Assembly: GCA_016714985.1 (NCBI GenBank)
Contig: JADKBS010000006.1
Location: forward strand, 1 to 64,000
Reading direction: 5' to 3'
Source: Saprospiraceae bacterium
GTDB lineage: Bacteria > Bacteroidota > Bacteroidia > Chitinophagales > Saprospiraceae
DNA length: 64,000 nucleotides
In this document: piece after piece, positions 26,837 through 36,202 of the stretch
Layout of the letters: every line of letters begins with the position of its first letter
Numbering within the stretch: the stretch's first letter is position 1
Translations under genes and position numbers: made by a program
Notes under the pieces: model-generated
Database searches by the model: none
Told to the model about the DNA's origin: nothing
The model's input: only the letters and a program-made list of their open reading frames with translations

Positions 26837-27122
26837 AAAACGAAGTTTAGTTTTTCACGTAATGTCTGTTCTGTGTAAGTCTCGAAAACGACACGGTAGG
26901 GAGGAATAGTGCCGATTCGGGGCGAAAGTTATTGCTTTTATTTAAAAGTCAATGAATTACACAGTGAAAATACTAAGATTTTGGGTTTAAGTGGCTGTTT
27001 TGGGGTGGATACACCCCAGATAGGTTCAAAACTCCAGTCGGGTTGTTCCCCGAATGTGGATGAAGGTGAATCCCTCATATTGCTACTTGTAGCAGGAATT
27101 TTGCTAAAACCTGCCCCGCAAC

Positions 27123-27152
27123 TTTGTTTATTCCCGTGGGTTTGTATTTTTG
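27123..27152 (+). promoter_or_regulatory. Bacteroidota promoter for the beta-oxidation pair
   Basis: TTTG (27123-27126) and TATTTTTG (27145-27152) are separated by 18 bp, fitting the -33/-7 pattern of the Bacteroidota primary sigma factor. Transcription from about 27159 would read into the FadN-like gene through a 135-nt leader that includes the heptamer block. Confidence 0.6.
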
Positions 27153-27254
27153 CATTTCCAGCGAAAATTCGCTGATTTTGAAACAAGTTATCAAAGTTTA
27201 ACATAGGAAAGGTTTACGTTTGAGCGGAGCAGGCCCTTACCGACAACGACTTGC

Positions 27255-27288
27255 CCACCGTCAACCGTCCATCGTCCACCGTTTACCG
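27255..27288. repeat. short ACCGTC heptamer block
   Basis: Four to five 7-bp words (CACCGTC, AACCGTC, CATCGTC, CACCGTT) are the complement of the 8828-9138 array family and end just before ATG 27295. Confidence 0.65.
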
Positions 27289-27294
27289 AAAAAA

Positions 27295-29685
27295 ATGAGA
27301 AGAATATCCAAAGTGGCCGTACTTGGCTCAGGTGTCATGGGTTCGGGCATTGCCTGCCACTTCGCCAACGTCGGCCTGCAAGTGCTGCTGCTCGACATCG
27401 TCCCGAAAGACGCCGCCGGACTCCCAGTCACGGACAAAAAGCTACGCAACAGCATCGCCAACAACGCCTTGGCAGCTTCCATCAAATCGAAACCTGCACC
27501 TTTATATGATGCCGCTTTTGCCAGCCGCATCACCACGGGCAATTTCGAGGACGACCTGTCCAAAATCAAGGAATATGATTGGGTCATCGAAGTGGTGGTC
27601 GAGCGGTTGGACATCAAAAAGCAGGTGTTCGAGAAGGTGGACCAATTTCGCAAGAAAGGCACTTTGGTTACCTCCAATACCTCCGGCATCCCCATCCACC
27701 TCATGCTCGAAGGCCGCAGCGAGGATTTCCGGGAGCATTTTTGCGGAACGCACTTCTTCAATCCGCCCCGCTATATGCGCCTATTGGAAATCATTCCAAC
27801 GAAAGAAACCCGCCGTGACATCGTGGACTTTTTCATGCACTACGGCGATGTATTTTTGGGCAAACAAACGGTGCTGGCCAAGGACACCCCAGCGTTCATT
27901 GCCAATAGGGTAGGGGTCTATGCCATGGCCAAAATTTATCAGTTGACCACTGAAATCGGCCTGAGCATCACTGAAGTGGACGCACTGACTGGTCCCGCCA
28001 TTGGCCGCCCGAACACGGGCACCTTCCGCCTTGGCGACCTCGTGGGCCACGACACAGCGGCCAAGGTCATCCAAGGCATCAAGGACAACTGCCCCAACGA
28101 CGAGCAGGCTGGAGCTTTTGAAATCCCGGCTTATTTGAAGTTTTTATTGGAAAACAATTTCCTTGGCAACAAGACCGGCCAAGGATTCTATAAAAAGACC
28201 AACGAAAAGGACGAGAAGGGCAAGCCCATCATTTTAGCTTTGAATCTTGAGACGCTTGAGTATGAAAAAACGCCGAAGCCGGGCTTGCCTGTTCTCGCCG
28301 TTGCGAAGCAAATTGACGACCTCGAAAAGCGGGTAAAAGCCGTTTTCAGCGCCGAGGACAAGGGCGGGGAACTCGTCCGTCGCTCGTTGCTCGGCCTGTT
28401 CGCCTACGTCTCCAACCGCATTCCCGAAATTGCCAACGAGCTGTACTCCATTGACGATGCGCTGCGGGCAGGCTTCGCCTGGGACTTGGGGCCTTTCCAG
28501 TATTGGGATGCAGTCGGCGTGCGCCATGCCGTGGTAATGGCCGAGGCACAGGGCGAGCAAATTGCCGGCTGGGTCAACGACATGCTGGACGAAGGCATCG
28601 AGCATTTTTACAAACGGGAAGGCGGCAAGCAATACTATTATAGTGTAAAAACGAAGGGCTACAAGGAAGTGCCCGGCACGGAAAGCTTCGTGATTTTGGA
28701 CAATTATCGGGACAAAAAGCCCGTGTATCAGAACCCCGAGGCCACCCTGCACGACATCGGCGACGGCGTGCTTTGCCTCGAATACCAGAGCAAAGCCAAC
28801 ACGATGGGCGAAGGCGTGTTGCGGGGCATCAATGACGCTATCAAAATAGCTGAAGAAGGCGAATGGAAGGGCCTTGTGCTCGGCAACAACGCCAAGAACT
28901 TCTCCGTCGGTGCCAACTTGATGATGGTGGCGATGATGGCCTACGAGCAAGAGTGGGACCAGCTCAACATGGCCGTGAAATTCTTCCAGGACACGGTGAT
29001 GCGCTGCCGCTATTCGGGCATCCCGGTGGTGGCTGCCACACAGGGCTATGTCTTTGGCGGGGCCTGCGAGACCATCATGCACTGCGACGCCGCCGTTTGC
29101 GCAGCGGAAAGCTATATCGGCCTCGTGGAAGTGGGAGTTGGCCTGCTGCCCGGCGGGGCTGGCACGAAGGAGTTCGCCGTGCGGCTCAGCGATTCGTTCT
29201 TCGAGGGCGACGTGCAGATTCCGACCTTGGTGGAGAAGTTCAAGACCATTGCCTTGGCCTCCGTGGCGACTTCGGCCAGCGAGGCGTTCAAGCATGGTTA
29301 TTTGCTCCGCAACAAAGACCAAGTCGTGCTGAACGGTCAGCGCAACATTGCGGAAGCCAAGCAAAAAGTCCTCGAACTCGCCGATAACTACGTGCAACCC
29401 CTTCAACGTCAAGATATTACGGTGCTCGGTCGTGGCGGCTTGGCGGCGCTCTACGTGGCTGCCAACGAGCTGAAACTCGGCGGCTACGCCAGCGACCACG
29501 ACATCAAGATTGCGAAGAAAATAGCCTTCGTGCTCTGTGGCGGCGACCTGACCGGGGTGCAGCAGGTGAGCGAGCAGTACCTGTTGGACTTGGAAAGGGA
29601 GGCGTTCATGAGTTTGTGCGGGGAGCAGAAGACGCTGGAGCGGATTCAGTTTATGTTGACGAATAATAAACCACTGAGGAATTAG
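27295..29685 (+). CDS. fadN: multifunctional 3-hydroxyacyl-CoA dehydrogenase / enoyl-CoA hydratase
   Basis: This enzyme carries out two steps of fatty-acid beta-oxidation. The NAD-binding domain comes first (SKVAVLGSGVMGSGIACHFA), then the HCDH segments (CGTHFFNPPRYMRLLEIIPT; KDTPAFIANRVGVY; GRPNTGTFRLGDLVG). The C-terminal crotonase half starts near residue 500 (GLVLGNNAKNFSVGANLMMV; VEVGVGLLPGGAGTKEF). 797 residues from ATG 27295, a normal FadN length with the dehydrogenase first. The 75 bp upstream open frame is heptamer repeat and is excluded. The thiolase gene follows 92 bp later. Confidence 0.9.
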   Translation: MRRISKVAVLGSGVMGSGIACHFANVGLQVLLLDIVPKDAAGLPVTDKKLRNSIANNALAASIKSKPAPLYDAAFASRITTGNFEDDLSKIKEYDWVIEVVVERLDIKKQVFEKVDQFRKKGTLVTSNTSGIPIHLMLEGRSEDFREHFCGTHFFNPPRYMRLLEIIPTKETRRDIVDFFMHYGDVFLGKQTVLAKDTPAFIANRVGVYAMAKIYQLTTEIGLSITEVDALTGPAIGRPNTGTFRLGDLVGHDTAAKVIQGIKDNCPNDEQAGAFEIPAYLKFLLENNFLGNKTGQGFYKKTNEKDEKGKPIILALNLETLEYEKTPKPGLPVLAVAKQIDDLEKRVKAVFSAEDKGGELVRRSLLGLFAYVSNRIPEIANELYSIDDALRAGFAWDLGPFQYWDAVGVRHAVVMAEAQGEQIAGWVNDMLDEGIEHFYKREGGKQYYYSVKTKGYKEVPGTESFVILDNYRDKKPVYQNPEATLHDIGDGVLCLEYQSKANTMGEGVLRGINDAIKIAEEGEWKGLVLGNNAKNFSVGANLMMVAMMAYEQEWDQLNMAVKFFQDTVMRCRYSGIPVVAATQGYVFGGACETIMHCDAAVCAAESYIGLVEVGVGLLPGGAGTKEFAVRLSDSFFEGDVQIPTLVEKFKTIALASVATSASEAFKHGYLLRNKDQVVLNGQRNIAEAKQKVLELADNYVQPLQRQDITVLGRGGLAALYVAANELKLGGYASDHDIKIAKKIAFVLCGGDLTGVQQVSEQYLLDLEREAFMSLCGEQKTLERIQFMLTNNKPLRN

Positions 29686-29689
29686 CATT

Positions 29690-29722
29690 GTAGCCGCCAA
29701 ACTTGTTTTGGCAGGCGTGCCA
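29690..29722. repeat. TTGTAGCCGCC palindromic module
   Basis: TTGTAGCCGCCAAACTTG is followed by TTTTGGCAGGC, so GCCAAA and TTTGGC pair around ACTTGT. A related module, with the same TTGTAGCCGCC head, is at 33544-33612. Confidence 0.45.
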
Positions 29723-29777
29723 ATTGCAAAAAAACAGCCAGTCCAAACAAACTTTAGGCTTTACAAAATCGAAAATC

Positions 29778-30954
29778 ATGCAAGACGCATATATCGTAAA
29801 AGCATACCGTTCCGCTGTTGGCAAAGCCAAAAAAGGCGGCTTCCGCAACTACCGCTCTGACGACCTCGCAGTGGACGTCATCAAATACCTGCTGGCGCAA
29901 ACCCCCGAACTCGACCCGGCCCTCGTGGACGACCTCATCGTTGGCTGTGCAAACCCAGAGGGCGAGCAGGGCTTGCAGGTTGGTCGGCAAATCTCGGTGC
30001 GGGCGCTGGGCAAGACCGTGCCGGGCATGACCGTGAACCGCTACTGTGCCTCCGGTTTGGAGACCATCGCCATCGCTACCGCAAAAATCAGGGCGGGGAT
30101 GGGGCAGTGCTATATCGCTGGCGGGGCGGAGAGCATGAGCATGATTCCGATGACAGGCTATAAACTGGCGCCGAGCTACCAAGTCGCCATTTCCACCCCG
30201 GAATACGTGACGGGCATGGGCAATACCGCCGAAGCCGTGGCCGCCAAATGGGGCATCACCCGTGAGATGGGCGACGAGTTCTCCGTGCGCTCGCACCAAA
30301 AGGCAGCGGCAGCCATTGCCGAGGGTAAGTTCAAGGACGAAATCGTGCCAGTGAATGTGACGGAGGTCTTCGTGCAGGACAACAAACGAATGGAAAAGTC
30401 CTTCCTCATTGACACCGACGAGGGCGTGCGGGCGGATACGAGCATGGAGGGTCTTGGCAAACTAAAACCTGCCTTCAAGAACGGCGGCGTGGTCACGGCG
30501 GGCAATTCCTCGCAGACCAGCGACGGTGCGGCCTTCGTGTTGGTGATGAGCGGCGATTTGGTGAAACAACTAAACCTGACCCCTATCGCACGATTGGTTT
30601 CCTGTGCCGTGGCAGGTGTGGAGCCGCTCTACATGGGCATTGGCCCGGTGGCTGCCATCCCGAAGGCGCTGGCGCAAGGTGGCTTGACGCTGAACGATAT
30701 TGACCAAATAGAACTGAACGAGGCTTTTGCCGTGCAGGCCCTCGCCGTGATTCAAGAGGCGGGCCTCAACCCCGACATCGTGAACGTGAACGGCGGGGCC
30801 GTGGCGCTTGGCCACCCGCTTGGCTGCACGGGGAGCGAAGCTCTCCACGCAGCTTTTCAACGAAATGCGTAGGCGGAAGCAGAAATATGGGATGGTGACG
30901 GCTTGCGTTGGGGGCGGGCAGGGGATTGCGGGGGTGTATGAGTTGTTGGGGTGA
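29778..30954 (+). CDS. fadA: acetyl-CoA acyltransferase (thiolase), one frameshift near the end
   Basis: It cleaves 3-ketoacyl-CoA in the last step of beta-oxidation. The active-site Cys lies in NRYCASGLETIAIA, with MGIGPVAAIPKAL, QIELNEAFAVQALAV and VNVNGGAVALGHPLGCTG. The frame as written stops at 30872 with SEALHAAFQRNA. Removing one G from GGGG at 30830-30833 restores AKLSTQLFNEMRRRKQKYGM and then VTACVGGGQGIAGVYEL, the canonical ending with the second catalytic Cys, and a stop at 30954 (391 residues). ATG 29778 is the start. Co-transcribed with the fadN-like gene. A one-base sequencing error is the simplest explanation. Confidence 0.9.
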
Positions 30955-31059
30955 AATAACAACCTTTGATAGGTTGGTTTTGACAACTATGTGTCACAAT
31001 ATGGTTAAATAGCTCAATTATTAATATGTTCACAACAAATTAGACACGTCTCTATTTTG

Positions 31060-31908
31060 TCAAAAACATTCATAATTTATTTTTACTGGCCTAATTAATG
31101 AGTCAGTACTAGTATTAGTATGGCTTGTTGCAATAAATTCGATAATTTTTCCATTACCCCAAATATGTGAATGTGATTTTTCACTAATCCAATGGTTGTC
31201 AATAGTATGTTTTGTTTCTAATGTAACATTATTTGCTGAATACCAGTATGGAGCGTTTGATAAACTAAAATCTATAATGTTGTCAACTGGAACAAAAGTG
31301 AGATATTTAACATAGTTTTCGTTGCTGTCAAATTGAAAAGTAATTCTTGTAGCGAGAGTATCTCCGCTATGTAAGTAATAAGTTTGGATTATCTCTGCAA
31401 TATTTTCATTGGCATATTGGTAATCAAACTTAAAATCAATTCTTTCAATTTCTCCATTTACTTTTTGGAAAGTTATAGCATATCCTGATTTAAGTTTTTC
31501 TCCCTCCCAATAGAGATATTGCTCATTTGTGATTTCACCATCTAAAGAATATGAGAGTGTTTTTATGAGTTTTTCATCCTCGTAGAAAAATGAATCAGAA
31601 ACAAACCAATTTCCTTGAACAATTCGTTTTATTGCTGTTAATGAATTATTTTCATTGTATTGAAATTCTTCGAATAGCTTATTATTTCTAATTCTTTGAG
31701 TGATAATCCCATTTTCAATTATGTGAGTAAAGGTATCTATTGAAAATTTAGTAATCGAATCCTCCACAAAATAAGGGGATTGTATAAACTCCTTTATAAA
31801 ACAATTGTCGGTATTAACACTCACATCATCTTGTTGACATTGGTAAAATAAAAGTATTAATGAGAACAAACCAACTCCTTTAAAAATTGTCAATTTATTT
31901 ATTTTCAT
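31060..31908 (-). CDS. putative lipoprotein, AT-rich, unknown function
   Basis: 282 residues from ATG 31908, beginning MKINKLTIFKGVGLFSLILL with a lipobox-like FYQC. The body is beta-rich with repeated short patterns such as YNENNSLTAIKRIVQGNW, FYEDEKLIKTLSYSLDGEIT and YLYWEGEKLKSGYAITF, resembling YD-like/DUF4595-type lipoproteins of Bacteroidota. It is distinctly AT-rich relative to neighbours, suggesting a different origin. The DUF433 gene lies 11 bp upstream on the same strand. Confidence 0.6.
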   Translation of the reverse strand: MKINKLTIFKGVGLFSLILLFYQCQQDDVSVNTDNCFIKEFIQSPYFVEDSITKFSIDTFTHIIENGIITQRIRNNKLFEEFQYNENNSLTAIKRIVQGNWFVSDSFFYEDEKLIKTLSYSLDGEITNEQYLYWEGEKLKSGYAITFQKVNGEIERIDFKFDYQYANENIAEIIQTYYLHSGDTLATRITFQFDSNENYVKYLTFVPVDNIIDFSLSNAPYWYSANNVTLETKHTIDNHWISEKSHSHIWGNGKIIEFIATSHTNTSTDSLIRPVKINYECF

Positions 31909-31919
31909 TTTGATTGCAT

Positions 31920-32117
31920 TTATAAGTTGTGAATATATTGTATTGTGGCTAAATGTTCCTTCGTCAAACGGGGAAAGTTCTCCAACAGCATTTCCTCCGA
32001 CCACCCATCCGAAAGGCGCTCCAACAGAAACTCAACAGATAGCCTCGTGCCCTTGATGGTGGGTTTTCCCCGCAATACTTCTGGGTCGGATATGATAGGG
32101 TCTTTCCAGTTTTGCAT
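31920..32117 (-). CDS. DUF433 domain protein (antitoxin-like)
   Basis: 65 residues: IISDPEVLRGKPTIKGTRLS, VEFLLERLSDGWSEEMLLEN, then FPRLTKEHLATIQYI. This is the DUF433 pattern, a small helix-turn-helix-like domain commonly paired with a PIN or DUF5615 toxin. The usual partner gene is absent on both sides; its neighbours are the lipoprotein (11 bp downstream) and an aspartyl protease gene. The C-terminus is a little shorter than usual. It may be an orphan or a regulator of the lipoprotein gene. Confidence 0.7.
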   Translation of the reverse strand: MQNWKDPIISDPEVLRGKPTIKGTRLSVEFLLERLSDGWSEEMLLENFPRLTKEHLATIQYIHNL

Positions 32118-32163
32118 ATTCTTGATTTTTTGACAAAAATAAGGAGTTTCATTCTTCTATTCA

Positions 32164-32583
32164 TCACCGCAACGCCATCACCGGCTCGTTCGGATGTGCC
32201 GGGTTCACGATAAGCTCTTGCATCTTTGGCGAAATAAGCACATCCATTTCCTCCATTGGAATAGCCCCTAGCAATGGCTCCGTATCGCCGGGCAAAACCA
32301 ACGCCGAAACCACGGCCTCCCGGTTTTTGAAACGAACCATTACGTTTCTTACCACGCCCAATTCATCATAAGTGCCATTGGCCAGCAGGCAAGGCCGGGT
32401 GTCCACGACCCGTAGGCCCAATTGGGTTCGTATGTTTTCATTAATGGCCAGCATGATGGCGCCTGAATCAACGTTCATCCGCACCGTCATTCGGCGTACC
32501 TTTTCCTCTGGCAGGTTGCCTTCTTCAAAATTATCAACGTCCCGGCTGTTGAGGAGTTCTATTTCTGCATGAACTAGTCCCAT
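32164..32583 (-). CDS. clan AA (retropepsin-like) aspartyl protease
   Basis: 139 residues. The catalytic Asp is in RMNVDSGAIMLAINE (a DSG motif), followed by LGLRVVDTRPCLLANG, VRFKNREAVVSALVLPG and the LLGAIPMEEMDVLI flap/exit segment. It matches the small single-domain bacterial clan AA proteins, often found near DUF433-like small genes. No signal peptide. Activity would need dimerisation, as in retropepsins. Confidence 0.7.
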   Translation of the reverse strand: MGLVHAEIELLNSRDVDNFEEGNLPEEKVRRMTVRMNVDSGAIMLAINENIRTQLGLRVVDTRPCLLANGTYDELGVVRNVMVRFKNREAVVSALVLPGDTEPLLGAIPMEEMDVLISPKMQELIVNPAHPNEPVMALR

Positions 32584-32643
32584 GTTGTATTTTTTTAGTT
32601 GAGGTTTGAAACAAAAGTCCGAAGATTTAATGGGAATGACAAG

Positions 32644-33369
32644 TTATTGGGCAGTTGCAGTTGGTTGTGCCCCCTCCGCCACCAACTTCGCTTTCCTCGC
32701 CACCTTCTGGTCGTTGTTGCTCTCGTACAGGCAGTAGTTCTCGTACTTCGCCTTGTCCTTGTTGTCCCAGATGTCCTTGCCTATATTGCAGAGCACCACG
32801 AGTTCGTCATAGAGTTCGTTACCGAGTTCCACCCGCCGCTCCACGCCGATGTCACGGTCGGCCACCTTGTCCTGTTGCAGGTTCACGGCATTCTCGAAGG
32901 CTTGGCAGGCATCGCTGATGCGGCCAAGGATGCGCTCGTTCACGCCCACGTCTTCCAAGAAGTCAATTTGCTGGCGGGCCACCCGCACCACCCGGCGGGC
33001 GCAGAAGATGAGCTGTGCGTCGGTCATGTCACCCAGTTTCCCTGCCCCGAACTTGCGGTAGCGGCCCGTCCGGTTGTTGAACTTGAGGGCCACACGGGTC
33101 ATCAGGCTGCGGATGGCGGCTTGGAGGTCGTCGCTGGCCTTGTATTTCTTTTCGGAGAGGAGCATTTGGTCGCCCACGAGTTCGTCGTCGTCCGGCAGGT
33201 CACGGAAGCGGTCGGCGATAGTCTTCAGCTTCACCAGCTTGTCCATGCCGTAGCTGTACTGCTCGAACTGGGCGAGGTCACGGTGGGCATAACGCAGCCG
33301 TTCCATGACCTGTTGGTGGAGGTCGGCGTCGGGGTAGTTGTGCTTTCGGTGAACGTCTTGCTTTTTCAT
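32644..33369 (-). CDS. conserved hypothetical helical protein
   Basis: 241 residues, soluble, almost entirely helical and highly charged (HRKHNYPDADLHQQVMERLR, RQQIDFLEDVGVNERILGRI, VELGNELYDELVVLCNIGKD), ending in a low-complexity AEGAQPTATAQ tail. I recognise no domain. It has its own promoter (33403-33437) and codon use like its neighbours. The TA-less gap before the protease gene is only 60 bp. Confidence 0.55.
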   Translation of the reverse strand: MKKQDVHRKHNYPDADLHQQVMERLRYAHRDLAQFEQYSYGMDKLVKLKTIADRFRDLPDDDELVGDQMLLSEKKYKASDDLQAAIRSLMTRVALKFNNRTGRYRKFGAGKLGDMTDAQLIFCARRVVRVARQQIDFLEDVGVNERILGRISDACQAFENAVNLQQDKVADRDIGVERRVELGNELYDELVVLCNIGKDIWDNKDKAKYENYCLYESNNDQKVARKAKLVAEGAQPTATAQ

Positions 33370-33402
33370 AATCTGTCAATCATTTGAGTTCAAAACGAGT
33401 GA

Positions 33403-33437
33403 CAAATTTAGTTTATTTCTACAAAGTTGTAGCAAAA
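33403..33437 (-). promoter_or_regulatory. Bacteroidota promoter for the helical protein gene
   Basis: On the minus strand TTTTG (33433-33437) is followed after 22 bp by TAAATTTG (33403-33410). Transcription would begin near 33396, 27 nt before the ATG at 33369. Confidence 0.55.
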
Positions 33438-33543
33438 TAGTGCTGTAATTTTTAAATAACTTACTCAGGTAATGTTTCCCCAACAATTTTTTGTAATTAA
33501 ATTGAAAAAGAAAAGCAAATGAGCGAGGGGAAGAATTTACGGG

Positions 33544-33612
33544 ATTGTAGCCGCCCAATTTATTGGGTAGCCCTAAGGTAGGTGCATGGCCAGCCCAATT
33601 AATTGGGCGGCC
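33544..33612. repeat. paired CCCAAT..ATTGGG palindromes
   Basis: GCCGCCCAATTTATTGGG and CAGCCCAATTAATTGGGCGGC are two palindromes in a row, the first preceded by TTGTAGCC as at 29690. They fill the gap between the helical-protein promoter and the end of the glycosyltransferase gene. Confidence 0.55.
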
Positions 33613-33624
33613 ACAAGGGGCGAC

Positions 33625-34824
33625 TCACACTGCCCGTTTCGCCTTCTCCCACACCACCGACTGACGACCGCCCACGAGCCGGAAGAAGCCCCGGTACATG
33701 GCGTAGTTCATCACACAGAAGTAGTAGGGGACAAAGAACGCCTTGATTTTCAATTGTTTGCGCTCAAAAATATAGCCGAGGATGGCGAAGGCGTAGAACA
33801 AAATTTGGCCAGCGAGCAGGGCTTTATAGAGTATTGAACTGCCCATAGCCAGCCCAATATTTAAGAGGAAAATGATGGGCAATGCCAATGGTGCCAGCGT
33901 CCAGCGAAGTACCCGATGGGAGAGGTACTGGAAACTAAGGAGGCCATATTTAAAGGGATTCAGCAGGCTGCGCAACCGCCAAACGGCCTGCAAAGCCCCT
34001 GCTGCGATGCGGATTTTGCGTTTGAGTTCCTCCCCAATGGAGGCACTAGACGACTCCACGGCATAGGCATCGGGTTCATAGACAATTTTGTAGCCCCGCA
34101 TGGCGATGCCCATCGTCATCACGAAGTCCTCGATGAGCGTGTCTTGTTCGACGTGGCGGTACTGCTCGGTGCGGATGGAGAACAACTCACCCGCTGCGCC
34201 GATGGCGGAGTACAGCTCGGAGTCCCATTTTTTCAATAGGGACTCGTATTTCCAATAAATGCCCTCGCCAGCGCCGGAAGCGTCATCTTTTTCGCTGAGG
34301 GCGATGCGCTTTTCACCCGCCACGGCACCCACTTTTGGGTCGGCATAGTGCCGGACGATGTTGCGGATGGCCATTGGGTTCACGTCCGTATTGGCGTCGG
34401 TAAAAATGGTGATGGGGGCTTTCACAAAGGCCATGACCCGCTCCACGGCGGCGATTTTGCCCTTGCGGGCTGGGCTGTGAAATAGACGAATGGTTTGGCC
34501 GGGTAAGGTAGGGTAGTCCACTACCAGTTTTGGGGTACTGTCATTGGAGCCATCGGTGACGAACCAGAACTCGATTTTTTCCTTCGGGTAGTCGAAAGCG
34601 AGGCAGTTCTTTATTTTTTCAAGGATATAGTCTTCTTCGTTGTAGGCGGCTACAATGAATACTACGCCCGGTAGTTGGCTATCCACCGTACCATTGGGTT
34701 GGTTTTTGAAAAACAGCCGTTTTGTTTTTACCAAAACCCACAGCAAGATGCCATACCCAAGATAGGCATAAAATACCACGAAAATCAAGGCCCAGAAAAC
34801 AAGCTCAACACCGGAAAGGGTCAT
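33625..34824 (-). CDS. glycosyltransferase family 2, membrane-bound
   Basis: A processive-type GT2 enzyme. It has an N-terminal helix (VFWALIFVVFYAYLGYGILL), then the nucleotide-sugar motif VVFIVAAYNEEDYILEKI, FTDANTDVNPMA (DxD equivalent), GAAGELFSIR and DTLIEDFVMTMGI (ED acceptor motif). After these come QxxRW-like KRKIRIAAGALQAVWRL and four C-terminal helices. 399 residues. It resembles family members making exopolysaccharide or adhesin-type glycans, but the product is not deducible. Monocistronic. Confidence 0.82.
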   Translation of the reverse strand: MTLSGVELVFWALIFVVFYAYLGYGILLWVLVKTKRLFFKNQPNGTVDSQLPGVVFIVAAYNEEDYILEKIKNCLAFDYPKEKIEFWFVTDGSNDSTPKLVVDYPTLPGQTIRLFHSPARKGKIAAVERVMAFVKAPITIFTDANTDVNPMAIRNIVRHYADPKVGAVAGEKRIALSEKDDASGAGEGIYWKYESLLKKWDSELYSAIGAAGELFSIRTEQYRHVEQDTLIEDFVMTMGIAMRGYKIVYEPDAYAVESSSASIGEELKRKIRIAAGALQAVWRLRSLLNPFKYGLLSFQYLSHRVLRWTLAPLALPIIFLLNIGLAMGSSILYKALLAGQILFYAFAILGYIFERKQLKIKAFFVPYYFCVMNYAMYRGFFRLVGGRQSVVWEKAKRAV

Positions 34825-34955
34825 ATTGAAAATTGCAATGATGAAATGGTAAGGTTTTTTTGGCTTGCGTTTGTAAAATTCATACCAGAATTAGCAGTAT
34901 TTGTTGTGTTCATACTTTCCAGCAGCAAAATTGCCATTTTTTTGTCATGTGGGTT

Positions 34956-34963
34956 TACCTTTG
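34956..34963 (+). promoter_or_regulatory. Bacteroidota -7 box (TACCTTTG) for the MarR gene
   Basis: TACCTTTGC at 34956-34964 fits TAnnTTTG; a TTG at 34931-34933 lies 22 bp upstream. The predicted start near 34970 is 33 nt before ATG 35003. Confidence 0.5.
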
Positions 34964-35002
34964 CTGATCAAGGGTAACAACCATTATTCAAAACGGAACG
35001 AT

Positions 35003-35454
35003 ATGAGGATTGAAGACGAGATCAAGCAGAAGAGTTTTCAGAATGAACACACAAAAGCTCATATAAACATCCTTTTTCAGCTTCTTGGTTGTCAACTAAG
35101 GGGGCGAAAATGCTGAAATCATTTGGTATTTCGCCCCAACAATTTAATATTCTCCGAATTTTGAGGGGGATGCACCCAAGCCCCGGAAGTATCAAGGCCT
35201 TGACAGAGCGAATGATTGACAAATCCTCCAACGCATCGAGGCTGGTTGACAAACTGATAGCAAAGAGCCTGGTCGTCAAAGACAAGTGCAGTGCTGACAA
35301 CCGAAGGGCTGAGGTTTTGATTTCCGATGAGGGCTTGCAGCTCTTGGAAGCAGCGAGCAAAAAAATGGACGAACTGGCCTATGGTTTGGCTGAAAATATT
35401 AGCAATGAAGAGGCAAGGCAATTGAATGAATTACTTGACAAACTAAGGGGCTAA
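35003..35454 (+). CDS. MarR-family transcriptional regulator, one frameshift
   Basis: A winged-helix repressor. The N-terminus MRIEDEIKQKSFQNEHTKAH begins at ATG 35003. Adding one T to the T5 run at 35073-35077 joins it to SASWLSTKGAKMLKSFGISP, continuing QQFNILRILRG, the recognition helix region LTERMIDKSSNASRLVDKLI, and the wing VVKDKCSADNRRAEVLISDE. Repaired length about 150, typical of MarR; the downstream frame alone (from GTG 35089) would lack the first helix. It is followed by the YceI gene 115 bp later, an arrangement that suggests it controls yceI. Confidence 0.8.
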
Positions 35455-35568
35455 CTGGTTTTAAGATTTATTTAAGAAAATAGACTCAACGAAAGCCTGT
35501 TTGGTACGTTTCTAAATTTCGTGTACCTACACACAAATTCTTTCACCATTTTAACTTTTATCATTTCT

Positions 35569-36180
35569 ATGAAAAGTACTTTTTCTGTCTTTGCTTTTTT
35601 TACACTGATGGTCGCTTTTGCTGGCCTTTCTTTCAAGGCTTTCGATGCTGGCACGACCATGCGGGTAGATACCCTTAACAGCAGCGTTCAGTGGACGGCC
35701 TACAAAGTTACAGGACAACACAACGGCGTTGTCAACATCAAATCTGGTTCATTGACTTACAATGACAAAGGCTTTTTCAATGGCGGTTCCTTCGAGATTG
35801 ATATGACTTCCATCAAGTGCCTAGACCTACAAGGTGATATGGCTGGTAAATTGGAAGGCCACCTCAAGTCGGATGATTTCTTTGGCACTACCAATTTCCC
35901 AACTGCTAAATACGTCATCACGAAGGTGATTCCAAGGGGCAAGCCGGGTGAGTACAAAATCGTGGGCAACCTGACCATCAAGAGTACAACCAAAGAAGTG
36001 AAGTTCGATGTCAACCTTAAAGAAGAAACTGGCGGCAAAATCGTTGCAACCGGCGACATCAAGCTTGACCGTTCCGATTTCGACGTTCGCTACGGCTCTG
36101 GCAGCTTCTTTGATGGCCTTGGCGACAAGACCATCTACGATGAGTTTGACCTCAAAGTGAAATTGACCGCAGTACGTTAA
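35569..36180 (+). CDS. YceI-family periplasmic lipid-binding protein
   Basis: A signal peptide (MKSTFSVFAFFTLMVAFAGL) precedes a YceI lipocalin-like barrel: SSVQWTAYKVTGQHNGVVNI, GSFEIDMTSIKCLDLQG, HLKSDDFFGTTNFPTAKYVI, LTIKSTTKEVKFDVNL. 203 residues from ATG 35569. YceI proteins bind polyisoprenoids or similar lipids in the periplasm. MarR-yceI neighbours are common in Bacteroidota. A terminator follows at 36203-36236. Confidence 0.9.
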   Translation: MKSTFSVFAFFTLMVAFAGLSFKAFDAGTTMRVDTLNSSVQWTAYKVTGQHNGVVNIKSGSLTYNDKGFFNGGSFEIDMTSIKCLDLQGDMAGKLEGHLKSDDFFGTTNFPTAKYVITKVIPRGKPGEYKIVGNLTIKSTTKEVKFDVNLKEETGGKIVATGDIKLDRSDFDVRYGSGSFFDGLGDKTIYDEFDLKVKLTAVR

Positions 36181-36202
36181 TACACTGAGTTTAATGAATT
36201 TC

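Larger units (their letters stand above)
26837..27294. other. intergenic region with promoter, small hairpin and short repeat
   Basis: 458 bp between divergent operons. It contains a TGGGGTG-GATA-CACCCCA hairpin (27001-27018), a consensus-like promoter (27123-27152) and a block of the GACGGTT heptamer family on the opposite strand (27255-27288) ending 7 bp before the next start codon. Open frames on both strands across 26909-27204 lack any recognisable protein features. Confidence 0.5.

Noticed and set aside
26909..27204. Overlapping plus and minus frames of ~88 residues in the gap before fadN
   Set aside because: No start signals, no homology, and they cover a hairpin and promoter.
28234..29700. 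A 488-residue minus-strand frame opposite the FadN-like gene
   Set aside because: A complement artefact of a high-GC3 gene; the plus-strand protein is fully conserved.
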